NCBI GenBank assembly: GCA_022823725.1
Contig: JAJEHL010000044.1
Coordinates: 1-64,000 of the forward strand
Length of the DNA stretch: 64,000 nt
Direction of reading: 5' to 3'
DNA from: Candidatus Latescibacterota bacterium
GTDB taxonomy: Bacteria; Latescibacterota; UBA2968
In this document: positions 8,012-16,943 of the stretch, one piece after another
Numbering within the stretch: position 1 is the first letter of the stretch
Layout: each line of letters opens with the position of its first letter
Notes under the pieces: model-generated
Told to the model about the DNA's origin: nothing
Databases searched by the model: none
What the model saw: only the letters and a program-made list of their open reading frames with translations
Program-made: the position numbers and the translations under genes

Positions 8012-8652
8012 TCGGCTTTAATCCCAGTGTCATTTGTCAGACCTTCGCGATTTAGCCAAACCGTATGCGCTCCGGCTGCGCTTGCACCTGAAACATCCTG
8101 TTCCAGGGAATCTCCGACGTGTAATAGCTGTTCCAGCGGGCAGCACGCCCTCTGTGCGGTAATCTGAAAAATCCTTTGATCAGGCTTCGTTACACGCACA
8201 TCCTGGGCAAAAACAACAAAGTCAAAACGCCCCGCAAGGCCACAGCGTTCCGGGTAACTATTCCCATTTGACAAAAGTCCGATCTTGAAATGAGGTGCCA
8301 AAATATCAAGCGCAGGTACAACATCCTCATACAACTCAATATCTTCGAAACGATGCTTTAGATATATTCTATTCAGATGCACAGCCAGATCACTATCCGG
8401 ATATCCAACATATTCAAGCGTCTTCTCAAATGCCAGCCGTCTGATCTCCTCGAGATTCCAGACCTCGCCTTTAACTTCTTCAGCAAGCCGATTGCGAATC
8501 GCAATCATATCCTCAACAGTAAGGTCTAAAGCGCGTTGAGTTGGAACATGCCTGCACAATTCCCTCAATGTATGCGTTAGCGAATGCCGCATGACCTTGT
8601 AGAAGTCCCACAAGGTCATATCACCATCAAAAGAAATCGCTGAAATTCGCAA
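7942..8652 (-). CDS. HAD-superfamily hydrolase (subfamily IA)
   Basis: This 236-residue protein has motif I SFDGDMTLWDF near the N-terminus (nucleophile Asp; the second Asp is followed by Met-Thr). A helical cap follows, then motif II IGLLSNGNSYPER, motif III Lys in VRVTKPDQRIF and motif IV LHVGDSLEQDVSGASAAGAH. These define haloacid-dehalogenase-type phosphatases. Translation begins with TTG at 8652, supported by a strong AGGAGG just upstream. The start codons of this gene and of the divergent GrpB-like gene are only 20 bases apart, so their promoters must overlap coding sequence. The 3' end overlaps the convergent C45 gene. Confidence 0.88.
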   Translation of the reverse strand: MRISAISFDGDMTLWDFYKVMRHSLTHTLRELCRHVPTQRALDLTVEDMIAIRNRLAEEVKGEVWNLEEIRRLAFEKTLEYVGYPDSDLAVHLNRIYLKHRFEDIELYEDVVPALDILAPHFKIGLLSNGNSYPERCGLAGRFDFVVFAQDVRVTKPDQRIFQITAQRACCPLEQLLHVGDSLEQDVSGASAAGAHTVWLNREGLTNDTGIKADYEISLLTDLPKILGVECQGHLI

Positions 8653-8672
8653 GATTCCCTCCTAAGGAAAGA

Positions 8673-9248
8673 ATGTCAATGAACAGTAAGAAATCCGAAA
8701 CCAGCAAACAACCTTTACTCGGGTTGAAACGTGGAGAATTGCGCGTTTCCCCTTATCGGGAAGAATGGAAAAACTTATTCGAGATAGAAAAGAGGGATAT
8801 TGAAGAAGCAATTGGAGATTACATCGAAGATATTCAACACGTCGGTAGTACATCAATGCCAGGGATGCCTGCTAAGCCAATTCTGGACATTGCAATCGCC
8901 GTCAAAAACTTTGAAGAAGCCAGAATATGTATAAATCCTCTTTGCGATATGGGATACACTTTCAAGGGAGAGAATGGCATACCTCGCAGACACTATTTTC
9001 TAAAAGGCGAGCCATGCACCCATCACATCCACATGCTCGAAAAAGATAGCGAAGAATGGGAAAAGCTGATCTTATTTCGAGACTATCTGAGATCGCATCA
9101 AAACACCGCCGAAGAATACAACCAATTGAAACGCGATCTATCTGAAAGACTGCAAGGAGACCGAAAAGCCTATCAGGCTGCAAAGAGTGATTTCGTTGCG
9201 GCAGTCATACGAAAAACCACTGGATCGCGGCTCAAGCATGCCCCGTAG
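8673..9248 (+). CDS. GrpB-like (UPF0157) nucleotidyltransferase-fold protein
   Basis: This 191-residue protein has the GrpB/UPF0157 hallmarks: VSPYREEWKNLFEIEKRDIE, the nucleotidyltransferase signature HVGSTSMPGMPAKPILDIAI, then GIPRRHYFLKG and HHIHMLE. The family has a nucleotidyltransferase fold and is associated with CoA or small-molecule modification; its reaction is mostly undefined. AAGGAAA precedes the ATG. The last residues (TTGSRLKHAP) are encoded by a dispersed palindromic repeat (9220-9281), so the C-terminus has been altered by repeat insertion. Confidence 0.87.
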   Translation: MSMNSKKSETSKQPLLGLKRGELRVSPYREEWKNLFEIEKRDIEEAIGDYIEDIQHVGSTSMPGMPAKPILDIAIAVKNFEEARICINPLCDMGYTFKGENGIPRRHYFLKGEPCTHHIHMLEKDSEEWEKLILFRDYLRSHQNTAEEYNQLKRDLSERLQGDRKAYQAAKSDFVAAVIRKTTGSRLKHAP

Positions 9249-9281
9249 TGATTCTATACGGGGACCATGCCGCGATGACGG
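9220..9281. repeat. REP-like palindrome, copy 1 (with nested hairpin)
   Basis: Outer arms ATCGCGGC (9224-9231) and GCCGCGAT (9269-9276) are followed by GACGG. An inner hairpin CCCCGTA / TACGGGG lies between them. The core CTGGATYGCGGC…GCCGCRATGACGG occurs seven times in the window. This copy carries the GrpB stop codon. Confidence 0.85.
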
Positions 9282-9301
9282 CACTGTTGAACTGAGACAT
9301 T

Positions 9302-10117
9302 CTAATCACCCACCCCTGAAGACCGCACATACAACGCCTCGAAGCGATCCTTCGCCTCCCATCCCAACAACCGCTTCGCCTTATCTGGCCGATACTTATC
9401 GTGCGGCAACCGCGCGCAAATGAAAAAATTCTCATAAGGCGACGGCATCTCGGGTGCTCGCAACCCGTACAAAAACGCCGTACCCGTATCCTCCCACGAT
9501 GTCGAATAGGGATTCACACCCCGCCCATGTTCCTCGGGCAACACCTCTCCCGGTCGAAAACCCGTATAAACAAACGTCAGCACCTCCAGGCCCTCGCGCT
9601 CGGCAAAAACGCGTGTCACATGCCCGCCCAGATACTTGGTCAGCGCGTAGAGATCATCGCCAGGATGCAGCGGAATATCGGCATCCAATTGAAAATCGTG
9701 CCAATAATCGGCATTGTGGTCCAGCGAAGTGTGAAAAGGTCCCGTGTGGATCAGCCGCTTAATCCCACATGCCACGCAAGCCTTAGCCACATTGTACGCA
9801 CCCACCATATTCACCTGAAAAGCCAGCACCGGATGTGGCCGGATTACAGACACATTGATCGCCGCATCCATACCCTCGCACGCAGCCAGCACCTGCTCGT
9901 AATCCGTAATATCCACAACCCGATTTTCGTGCGGCGGCCCCAACACCTCTGGAATCGGCGCCCGTGGACTCTGCGGTGGCGAAACCGCGATCTCTGTCAT
10001 CGGACGAAGATCGGTCACCCGCAAAGTATAATGGTCTTTAAGCGCAGAAATCGCCGCAGCACCCACCGGACCACCCGCCCCAAACAACACCACATTGCCC
10101 TCATTTACAGTAGCCAT
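9302..10117 (-). CDS. NAD-dependent epimerase/dehydratase (extended SDR)
   Basis: This 271-residue protein has an N-terminal nucleotide-binding loop VVLFGAGGPVGAAAISAL (G-x-x-G-x-x-G) and an acidic residue at the end of beta-2 in LRVTDLRP, favouring NAD. The segment VVDITDYEQVLAACEGMDAA precedes an active-site Tyr-x-x-x-Lys, probably YALTKYLGG. This is the nucleoside-diphosphate-sugar epimerase/dehydratase group. The start at 10117 is preferred because GAGAGAGGA lies just upstream. It follows another reductase-like gene on the same strand, overlapping or abutting it, so the two form a minus-strand operon. Substrate not assignable. Confidence 0.85.
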   Translation of the reverse strand: MATVNEGNVVLFGAGGPVGAAAISALKDHYTLRVTDLRPMTEIAVSPPQSPRAPIPEVLGPPHENRVVDITDYEQVLAACEGMDAAINVSVIRPHPVLAFQVNMVGAYNVAKACVACGIKRLIHTGPFHTSLDHNADYWHDFQLDADIPLHPGDDLYALTKYLGGHVTRVFAEREGLEVLTFVYTGFRPGEVLPEEHGRGVNPYSTSWEDTGTAFLYGLRAPEMPSPYENFFICARLPHDKYRPDKAKRLLGWEAKDRFEALYVRSSGVGD

Positions 10118-10128
10118 AACATCCTCTC

Positions 10129-10698
10129 TCAAGCAAAACGCCCGCTCGACGCCACATGCGTCAGCGACCAGTGGTGTCCCACGCGCTCGGCTGTAAGCGC
10201 ATCGCGCACCGCCGCCACTACATCCTCCGCCATCGTCTCCTCACCCAGCGTACCAAGACGCAAACAGCGCACTTCGATCTGGCCCGTACGCGCAATCTCT
10301 CGCCCCACCAACTCAGCCATAAGCGGAGCCAGCGACTCAGCCTCGGCTCTCGGTATCGCATTCCACCACGGATCAACGATATATTCCTCCGGATAATCCC
10401 GCACCAAATCCAGACAACTCAACAGCACCACCTTCTCAACACCGGCGGCACAAGCAGCCGTCAGCGCCACATAAGTACCCCGCGCCGCTTCATCGAGCAA
10501 AACCTGTTCGCTATCTCCTATCGGATCACTCGCCGCCGCGTACACAACAGCCTCTACGCCTTCCAGCACCGGATCTACCGACGCCCGCTCAAGCAAATCG
10601 ACTTCCGAACCAATCGCCACCACCTCAAAACCCGCGCCCAACCCCGTCGCCAACAGTGCGCCCCAGGGGCGATCTGCGCCAATCACTAACACATTCAT
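10129..10698 (-). CDS. NAD(P)-binding SDR/NmrA-like protein
   Basis: This 189-residue protein begins MNVLVIGADRPWGALLATGL, a Rossmann loop with G-x-x-x-x-W-G in place of the usual G-x-x-G-x-x-G. It continues with ALTAACAAGVEKVVLLSCLD, which resembles the conserved strand before the SDR Ser. It is shorter than most extended SDRs and lacks a clear Tyr-x-x-x-Lys, so it may be a binding or atypical reductase. The start has GAGGAG upstream. The gene precedes the epimerase-like gene by about 11 bases on the minus strand. Confidence 0.7.
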   Translation of the reverse strand: MNVLVIGADRPWGALLATGLGAGFEVVAIGSEVDLLERASVDPVLEGVEAVVYAAASDPIGDSEQVLLDEAARGTYVALTAACAAGVEKVVLLSCLDLVRDYPEEYIVDPWWNAIPRAEAESLAPLMAELVGREIARTGQIEVRCLRLGTLGEETMAEDVVAAVRDALTAERVGHHWSLTHVASSGRFA

Positions 10699-10782
10699 AG
10701 TATCTCCTCCTCTATTATCCCGCAATATACGCGATTCTCTCCGCAGAACGCAACCTTCAAAAAGCGCGAATACCTATTTGGC

Positions 10783-10811
10783 TTGCACCTGTATCTCAAA
10801 GGCTATATTTT
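10783..10811 (+). promoter_or_regulatory. Candidate sigma-70-type promoter for the PhyH/heparinase gene train
   Basis: TTGCAC (10783-10788) and TATTTT (10806-10811) are 17 bases apart, 54 bases upstream of the ATG at 10865 and in the divergent intergenic region. Spacing and position fit; there is no experimental support. Confidence 0.4.
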
Positions 10812-10864
10812 GCCATCAACTAAACCCCATCCGTCACCATCTATTCTTTCAAGGAGAACCGGAC

Positions 10865-12610
10865 ATGGACCGCGAATCTATGACCAATGAAGAGAATTAC
10901 TTCTTTGACACCGAAGGCTATATCATCATCCCCGGTGCCCTCACCTCGAAAGAAGTCGATTCCCTCAACAGCACCCTCGACGAAACCGGCCCCACCGACA
11001 ATCTCCTGACACTATCCGCCCCGATGCGGGATCCCTTCCGCGATCTTCTGGTCCATCCCGTCCTGGTCTGGTACCTCAACCAGATCTGTGGCCACGGCTT
11101 TCGCCTGGACAGAGCACCCCGCCTGATCGGAGAAGCTGCTGGCGACGATCCCAATACCCCGCTACAGGGCAACAACGAACCCAGAGACACGGCCCGGGCC
11201 TACTATTTTCAGAACCAATACCGCGTCTGCCACGGCGTGCGCGTCATCTGGGCACTCTGCGATGTCGATGCGGACGACGGCGGCGTGATCCTGGTTCCCG
11301 CAAGCCACAAAAGCAATGTAGAAGCGCCTGAAGACCTCCTCACAGGCGCAGACGACATGGACCTGATCGAACAACCCGTACTCAAAGCTGGCGACCTGCT
11401 CATCATAGGCGGTACCACCCTTCAGGGCCTCCGCCCATGGAAAGGGCGCAATCCACAACGCCTCATCGCCTGCGAATATGCCAACCGCGCTGTCCTGCAA
11501 TCCAACGGATCAGGAGCAAAAATAGAACCCAGGCCGGAATGGATGGCCAATCTGCCGCCCGAACACCTGGCCGTCCTCTCCAAGCCCGGATACAAAGACA
11601 CCACCGACCCGCCGCCAACCCTCAATACCGATGGCAAAAAGACCTGGCTGGAAAAATCGCCGGACATTATCCACCCCTCGTTTTACAAACCCGACCCCGA
11701 CGCTGGCATTGACCACAAGGAACTCTACTTCTGGGATCTCACTGGCTACCTCATCGTGCGCAATGTCATGGACGAAGAATGGCTGGCACGGGCCAACGAA
11801 GCCATCGACAAATTCTCCGATCGCATAGTCGTGGGCGAAGAACTCGCCCGGGGATCCAAAAGCCTCCGGGGCACTGGACGCCCCACCCTCAGCGGCCTTC
11901 TCCACCTGCCCGAACCCTATTGCGAACCCTTCCGCAAAATGCTCGTCCACCCGGCCGTCATCGGCCGCCTCAACTGGATGATGGGCAGCGGCTATCGGTG
12001 CGATGGGGCCACTGCCTTCTGTTCGGTCAAAGGCTCCACCGGGCACTCCCTCCACGGCGGTAACGAACCCCTCACCCCCTCCCGAAGCTATGTCTTCCAG
12101 AACGGCCGCAGCCACGCCGAATTCGTTCGCGCTGTCTGGCAATTGCACGACACAACCCCTGGCGGCGGTGGGTTCGTCTGCGTCCCGGGAAGCCACAAAG
12201 CCTATTATCGCATGCCCGAAGGCATCCGCACCAGCGACGACGACAGGGGCACCATCCGCCAGCCGGTCCCAAAAGCTGGCGACATCCTCTTTTTTATGGA
12301 CACCGTCCTCACCCACGGGGCCTGGGCCTGGAAATCCGACATCAGCCGCCGGTCCATCTTCTTCACATACCAGTCCCGTAACCACTCATGGAGCGGCGGC
12401 GTTATCGAACCCGAAGACCGCTGGGGAGAAGACATAGTCGAAGGCATGACCGAAGCCCAATTTGCCGTCATGCGCGGCTCCACCCGCGATGTCCGAACCA
12501 GAAACACGCCGCGCCTCGTTGTAGAAAATGGCCAGCTAAGCGTCTCCTACGACGCCATGGGAGACCGTTATGAATACCCGGTGCGAAAACCGGACGATAA
12601 GAGAAAATAA
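10865..12610 (+). CDS. Tandem double-domain PhyH (phytanoyl-CoA dioxygenase-like) protein
   Basis: This 581-residue protein contains two homologous Fe(II)/2-oxoglutarate oxygenase-like domains, about residues 10-215 and 285-510. Matching phrases are NNEPRDTARAYYFQNQYR versus GGNEPLTPSRSYVFQNGRSH, and LVPASHK versus CVPGSHK. In the second domain the iron ligands can be placed: His397 in LHGG (Gly399 where Asp is usual) and His484 in LTHGAW. In the first domain both histidines are Gln (Gln101 and Gln187), so it is probably inactive. AAGGAGAA precedes the ATG at 10865. It is the first gene of a long plus-strand series. The His-x-Gly pattern is discussed in the findings. Confidence 0.88.
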   Translation: MDRESMTNEENYFFDTEGYIIIPGALTSKEVDSLNSTLDETGPTDNLLTLSAPMRDPFRDLLVHPVLVWYLNQICGHGFRLDRAPRLIGEAAGDDPNTPLQGNNEPRDTARAYYFQNQYRVCHGVRVIWALCDVDADDGGVILVPASHKSNVEAPEDLLTGADDMDLIEQPVLKAGDLLIIGGTTLQGLRPWKGRNPQRLIACEYANRAVLQSNGSGAKIEPRPEWMANLPPEHLAVLSKPGYKDTTDPPPTLNTDGKKTWLEKSPDIIHPSFYKPDPDAGIDHKELYFWDLTGYLIVRNVMDEEWLARANEAIDKFSDRIVVGEELARGSKSLRGTGRPTLSGLLHLPEPYCEPFRKMLVHPAVIGRLNWMMGSGYRCDGATAFCSVKGSTGHSLHGGNEPLTPSRSYVFQNGRSHAEFVRAVWQLHDTTPGGGGFVCVPGSHKAYYRMPEGIRTSDDDRGTIRQPVPKAGDILFFMDTVLTHGAWAWKSDISRRSIFFTYQSRNHSWSGGVIEPEDRWGEDIVEGMTEAQFAVMRGSTRDVRTRNTPRLVVENGQLSVSYDAMGDRYEYPVRKPDDKRK

Positions 12611-12641
12611 AAACACGCGACACACCTCAAAGGACCTCGCC

Positions 12642-15600
12642 ATGCCCAGCATACCCTGGCGGCCAAGAGTCATCCTCCCCGGCCGCAACTTTCGCCTGCC
12701 CGTGCAAGCTACCGACGACAACATCGCCCTCACAGCCGAACACTTTGAAACCATCGCCACCCGATGGTGCGAGCGGGACACGGCGCGCTACTACTACTTG
12801 CGATCCCCTCAACAGCAGGGCGACTACACCCTCATCGCAACACACAATGGCAACACCGCGGAAACCACCATCCAGGTCCGCACCCTCGACGACCTGCGAC
12901 AGCCTCACACCTACAACGGCGCGCAATGGCCCCGCCGATGGCCTCTGGGCCAGAATTACCAGCCCACCAAAACCCGGCAAACGCTGCAAGACGACCCCAA
13001 AACGGAACGATTCAACGAAGAAACCCTCGCCTATTGGTCATCCCAACCCGACCATGTGCTCTGGTCGCAACTACCGCCCGCGGAACTGCCCAAAGCGCAC
13101 TTTGCCAACTGCCATCAGGGCTGTCCAAACTGCGGCACCGCCATCTTCAAATACAGCGGCTTCTATCCCTGGGTGCGCAACCACCTGCCCTGCGATTTCA
13201 AATCGAAATGTCCCCACTGCGCCTTCGTCTATCCCAGCAATGACCTCACAAAAGAAGACTATATCTCAGGTGAGTATGCAGACGACGGATATGGCTACTT
13301 CGACGCCGAGGGCCACATCTACCTCTTTGCCGCCACCTATCACCGGGACCAGTGCCGCGCCTATCACGCCGGCATCAACGCACTCACAGACAGCCTGCGC
13401 GCTGGCGACCTTGACGAAGAACGCACGCGCAAACTCGGCCTCATGCTCCTGCGCTACGCCACAGAAGAACTATACCTCGCCTCGGTTCCCCAGTTCCGCT
13501 ATGGACCCTCAAAAGGCGTAGAAGAACCCTGGGAATGGGGACAGCCGGACTGGGCAGAGGAATCCGATCCCGTTGCCGCCCTGCAAAGAAAAGGCACCAT
13601 CCGCTACAGCATCGACACCCCCTACCTCATCGAAAGCCTCGCCCTCGCCTACGACACAGCCTGGCCCCTCCTGAGAGAAGACACGCAACTCGTCGAACGC
13701 GCACGACCATTTGGCCTATCCCTGCAAAGCCCCGAAGACACCTGTCTATTCATCGAAGAAATGCTCGCCGCCCTCCTCCAGGTCACCCTGGACCGGGGCG
13801 CAAGCAGCAACCTGCCGCGCGAAAGCCAGGGCGCGCTCATCCTATTGCGCTGCCTGGACCGCGCCGACGCCCGGGACGTCATGGACTGGACCTATGACGA
13901 AGGTCCCGACACCCTGCGCGTCTTCACCACCAATGACTTCTTGCCCGACGGCACACCCCTGGAAGCCACAGGCGGATATAACGCCATCCACAGCGACGGC
14001 CTCTTCGACCTGGAATACCACCTCCGCAACCTCCGCACCCAACAGCCCGACGCGTACCCGGAATCCCTGTACCCCTCGCTATTCAAAGACCCGCGAGGCG
14101 CGCGCGTCCCCAGGGCACTGTGCGAAATCACCATGATCGGAAAATCCTATTTCCAATTCGGCGACGGCTCCGCCCCCGGATCCGCTGGCATCCAGGCAGA
14201 AGACTCAATCCGCCTAAAAGACGACCTCTTCCACGCACCCATGAACCCCAGCGTACTGGAACGCGCCATAGCCTTCACCAGCGATCCACACCTCGAAGAA
14301 ATCCAAACCACCGTCCAGAACAAACAGCACCGCGCACTCGGACCCACCATCCTCGACGGCGTCGGCATCGCCATCTTGCGCACACCCGAAGCCCCCGAAC
14401 GAGCCGCCGTGGGCATAGTGTATGGCGACACCATGCACCACCGCCATCGAGACCTCCTGGACGTCCAACTCTTCGCCTTTGACCGCCCATTTCTCACAGA
14501 CCTCGGCTATCCCCAATCCTGGGCAAGCATATCGCCCTGGGAAGCCCATTGGGCAACCCACAACACCGTCTGGGCAGACCTGCCGCCCGGCGAATCCACC
14601 AGCGCGGGCCGTGGCCGCCTCGTACGCGCCCTCTTCACAGACGGCATCCAGGTCCTGGACATCGAAGCCTATCGATGGGTACCCGACGCATCGGGTGGAT
14701 GGCGCAAAACCGACATCACCTACCGCCGCCTCATCGCCCTGATCGAAACCGACGGCGAAGGCATCGCCCTCCTCGACCTCTCGCGCATCACCGGCGGCAC
14801 AGAACACTGGCGCACCTGTCGCGGCCTGGATGGCGTATTCCAAACCCACAACGCGGACCTCAAACCCCAACCCGGCACAGTCGCCGGTCCGCACATCCCG
14901 CGCGGCCAAACAGACAACCTGCCCCATCCAGACCACACCGCCCTCGCGTACATGGACAACGTAACAACTGCTCAGGCACCACCGACCTTCCGGGGCACCT
15001 GGCAATCGCAAATCGAACCAGCCGCACACCTGGACCTCCATCAACTCAACACCTCGCAAAACACCCAGGTCGTCAATACCCGTGCGGCACAGGCCATGGG
15101 AACCCCCGAAGAATCCAACTACCTCTACCACCCCGTAATCTGGCGCCGCACACCCCAGAACGACACCACCTGCATCGACCTCGTCTTTGAACCCCACCTG
15201 GGCAATCCCACCCTCGCCAACACCACAGCCATACCATCGAACAACCCCATAGCCGCGGGCATCCACCTCACCACCGCACACGGCAAACAAACCGCCCTGT
15301 ACTGGGCACCGAATGCCAGCCCTGACGACAAAACCCAATTCGAAAACGGCACCATCCTCACAGGTGCCCTCGCAGTCGTCGCAGACAGCCAAATCTCAAC
15401 AATAGGCGCAACCGCCTTTCAAAACGCGGAAAAAACGCTCACAAACACCCGCGCACAACAAACCGGACGAATCATCGCCCTCAACCGGGACACCTGCACC
15501 ATCGACGTCGAGGGCCTGCAAGAAATCGCCGCGGGCGACCGCATCACCATCAACCCGGACGGCCGCGCACACAGCTATCGCATCGAAGCCGCAGAACAAC

Positions 15601-15941
15601 TCAGCACCCACATTCACCGCCTCACCCTGGACGTCACCTCTATCCTCGGACGCGCAAAAATCATCGCTATCGAAGGCAACAAAATCGACCTCGGCTTTCA
15701 AATCATGGCAAAAACCGGCAACCTCCACGGCACGCGACTACAAACCGAAACCAGCGACGACTGGGCGGTCATTGCAAACGCCCAAAACGCGAGCACCTGG
15801 CCCCCCGGAAAAATACGCACCACCATCACCATCGACCCGAACAATAACAGACGCCAGAACCTATCCCCGGACACCTGGATACAGGTCGTGGACTATGTAG
15901 TAGGCGACCCTGTCCTCTTTGAACCCCTGTGCAGGGGATAG
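12642..15941 (+). CDS. Heparinase II/III-family polysaccharide lyase-like protein
   Basis: This 1099-residue protein has the C-terminal heparinase II/III signature: HHRHRDLLDVQLFAFDRPFL, then TDLGYPQSW and HWATHNTVW. In this family, Tyr/His pairs in the barrel and beta-sandwich cleave uronate-containing polysaccharides by beta-elimination. A cysteine-rich segment at about residues 155-200 (CHQGCPNCGT … CDFKSKCPHC) looks like a structural zinc site found in related lyases. The start at 12642 follows AAAGGA; no signal peptide is evident, which is unusual for a lyase. It lies 31 bases after the double PhyH gene. Substrate is not determinable from sequence. Confidence 0.82.
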   Translation: MPSIPWRPRVILPGRNFRLPVQATDDNIALTAEHFETIATRWCERDTARYYYLRSPQQQGDYTLIATHNGNTAETTIQVRTLDDLRQPHTYNGAQWPRRWPLGQNYQPTKTRQTLQDDPKTERFNEETLAYWSSQPDHVLWSQLPPAELPKAHFANCHQGCPNCGTAIFKYSGFYPWVRNHLPCDFKSKCPHCAFVYPSNDLTKEDYISGEYADDGYGYFDAEGHIYLFAATYHRDQCRAYHAGINALTDSLRAGDLDEERTRKLGLMLLRYATEELYLASVPQFRYGPSKGVEEPWEWGQPDWAEESDPVAALQRKGTIRYSIDTPYLIESLALAYDTAWPLLREDTQLVERARPFGLSLQSPEDTCLFIEEMLAALLQVTLDRGASSNLPRESQGALILLRCLDRADARDVMDWTYDEGPDTLRVFTTNDFLPDGTPLEATGGYNAIHSDGLFDLEYHLRNLRTQQPDAYPESLYPSLFKDPRGARVPRALCEITMIGKSYFQFGDGSAPGSAGIQAEDSIRLKDDLFHAPMNPSVLERAIAFTSDPHLEEIQTTVQNKQHRALGPTILDGVGIAILRTPEAPERAAVGIVYGDTMHHRHRDLLDVQLFAFDRPFLTDLGYPQSWASISPWEAHWATHNTVWADLPPGESTSAGRGRLVRALFTDGIQVLDIEAYRWVPDASGGWRKTDITYRRLIALIETDGEGIALLDLSRITGGTEHWRTCRGLDGVFQTHNADLKPQPGTVAGPHIPRGQTDNLPHPDHTALAYMDNVTTAQAPPTFRGTWQSQIEPAAHLDLHQLNTSQNTQVVNTRAAQAMGTPEESNYLYHPVIWRRTPQNDTTCIDLVFEPHLGNPTLANTTAIPSNNPIAAGIHLTTAHGKQTALYWAPNASPDDKTQFENGTILTGALAVVADSQISTIGATAFQNAEKTLTNTRAQQTGRIIALNRDTCTIDVEGLQEIAAGDRITINPDGRAHSYRIEAAEQLSTHIHRLTLDVTSILGRAKIIAIEGNKIDLGFQIMAKTGNLHGTRLQTETSDDWAVIANAQNASTWPPGKIRTTITIDPNNNRRQNLSPDTWIQVVDYVVGDPVLFEPLCRG

Positions 15942-15973
15942 TTGGATAATTACTCCTCATTTTTTATATTGAA

Positions 15974-16020
15974 AGGCGGTGAGACATAAAAGGTGAGACA
16001 ACCCCACCCAACACCGCCTA
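15974..16020. terminator. Hairpin downstream of the heparinase-like gene
   Basis: Arms AGGCGGTG and CACCGCCT form an 8-bp stem with a long loop. No clear U-tract follows. It may be an mRNA 3' stabiliser or a weak terminator, placed between the heparinase-like gene and the next PhyH gene. Confidence 0.4.
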
Positions 16021-16053
16021 CTGGATTGCGGCTTTAAGCATGCCGCAATGACG
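16021..16053. repeat. REP-like palindrome, copy 2
   Basis: Arms ATTGCGGC / GCCGCAAT are followed by GACG. Compared with copy 1 both arms changed together (T-A for C-G pairing), which preserves the stem. Confidence 0.85.
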
Positions 16054-16192
16054 ATTGCCTTTAACATCTTGTATCTTACGTTTGAGGGAGACCACAAGGG
16101 TTCGCCCCTACAAGTGCCTTTCTTTTGTGTCTTTTGTGCATTTTGTGGCTCAACTTACATTTCACGTCTCACCTATAAAGAAAGGAAACGCA

Positions 16193-16930
16193 ATGGCCGT
16201 TGAAACACTTCCACTAACAGAAAATCAGATTGACCAATACCATCGAGACGGTTTTATACTCGCCTCGGGATTAATCCCCGAGGCTATTGCACGCACGGGC
16301 GAAGCCGCAATGTGGGAAGTCATGGGCATGGACGCGAACGATCCGGGAACCTGGGACAACTTTTCGGACGAAGCGATTGCATCGACATTTCAGGCCGGAT
16401 TCAAACCCAGATCAAAATTATTCCAGTTCTTCGGCAACCAACACCCCGACCTCCTCGCCTGTTATACGCCCGAAATGATGGCAGCAATGGCGCAATTGAC
16501 CTGCGAAAGTGTAGATCTCTTTCATCCACCAGACGGCACACTCATACAAAACATCTTTCCCTCAGATGAAAAATGGGCGTGGCGAGGGGCACATTTTGAC
16601 GGTGGTGTAAAAGCCAAAATGCACAAAACACTCCCCGGCCCATTCATCATCAACTCCATCATCTATCTCAACGACATTGAAAAACACGGCGGGGGAACAG
16701 TCGCGTGGCCCGGATCCCACAAACCCATTCGCGCACTGGCAGAATCCGACCCCAAAAAATACGAATACATGTGGCGGCTATCACAGGACCTGCACACCGT
16801 CGATATCGGCGACCCCGTAGAACTCGAACCAAAATGTGGTGACATCCTATTCTTCGCCCACTTCTGCGTCCACGCCGCCACCAATAACGTACGCGACACA
16901 CCCCGCCTGGCACTGCGAAGCAGGTGGTAA
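16193..16930 (+). CDS. PhyH-family Fe(II)/2-oxoglutarate oxygenase
   Basis: This 245-residue protein carries a canonical facial triad: His134-x-Asp136 in RGAHFDGG and distal His227 in FCVHAA, with a 2-oxoglutarate-binding Arg in the following RDTPRLALR. The Pro-Gly-Ser-His motif is at GTVAWPGSHKP. PhyH enzymes hydroxylate or otherwise oxidise a substrate C-H bond using O2 and 2-oxoglutarate. AAAGGAAA precedes the ATG at 16193. The stop comes directly after the last core strand, so the C-terminus is short. The membrane-protein gene begins 13 bases downstream. Confidence 0.87.
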   Translation: MAVETLPLTENQIDQYHRDGFILASGLIPEAIARTGEAAMWEVMGMDANDPGTWDNFSDEAIASTFQAGFKPRSKLFQFFGNQHPDLLACYTPEMMAAMAQLTCESVDLFHPPDGTLIQNIFPSDEKWAWRGAHFDGGVKAKMHKTLPGPFIINSIIYLNDIEKHGGGTVAWPGSHKPIRALAESDPKKYEYMWRLSQDLHTVDIGDPVELEPKCGDILFFAHFCVHAATNNVRDTPRLALRSRW

Positions 16931-16943
16931 ATGGAGATCTCAA

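Noticed and set aside
9401-10689. Long open frames opposite the two NAD-dependent enzyme genes
   Set aside because: Arg/His-rich translations without recognisable motifs; they are shadows of the GC-rich coding strand of the epimerase genes.
11510-12385. Open frame of 291 codons on the minus strand under the double PhyH gene
   Set aside because: Biased composition and no motifs; the plus-strand frame has clear PhyH domains.
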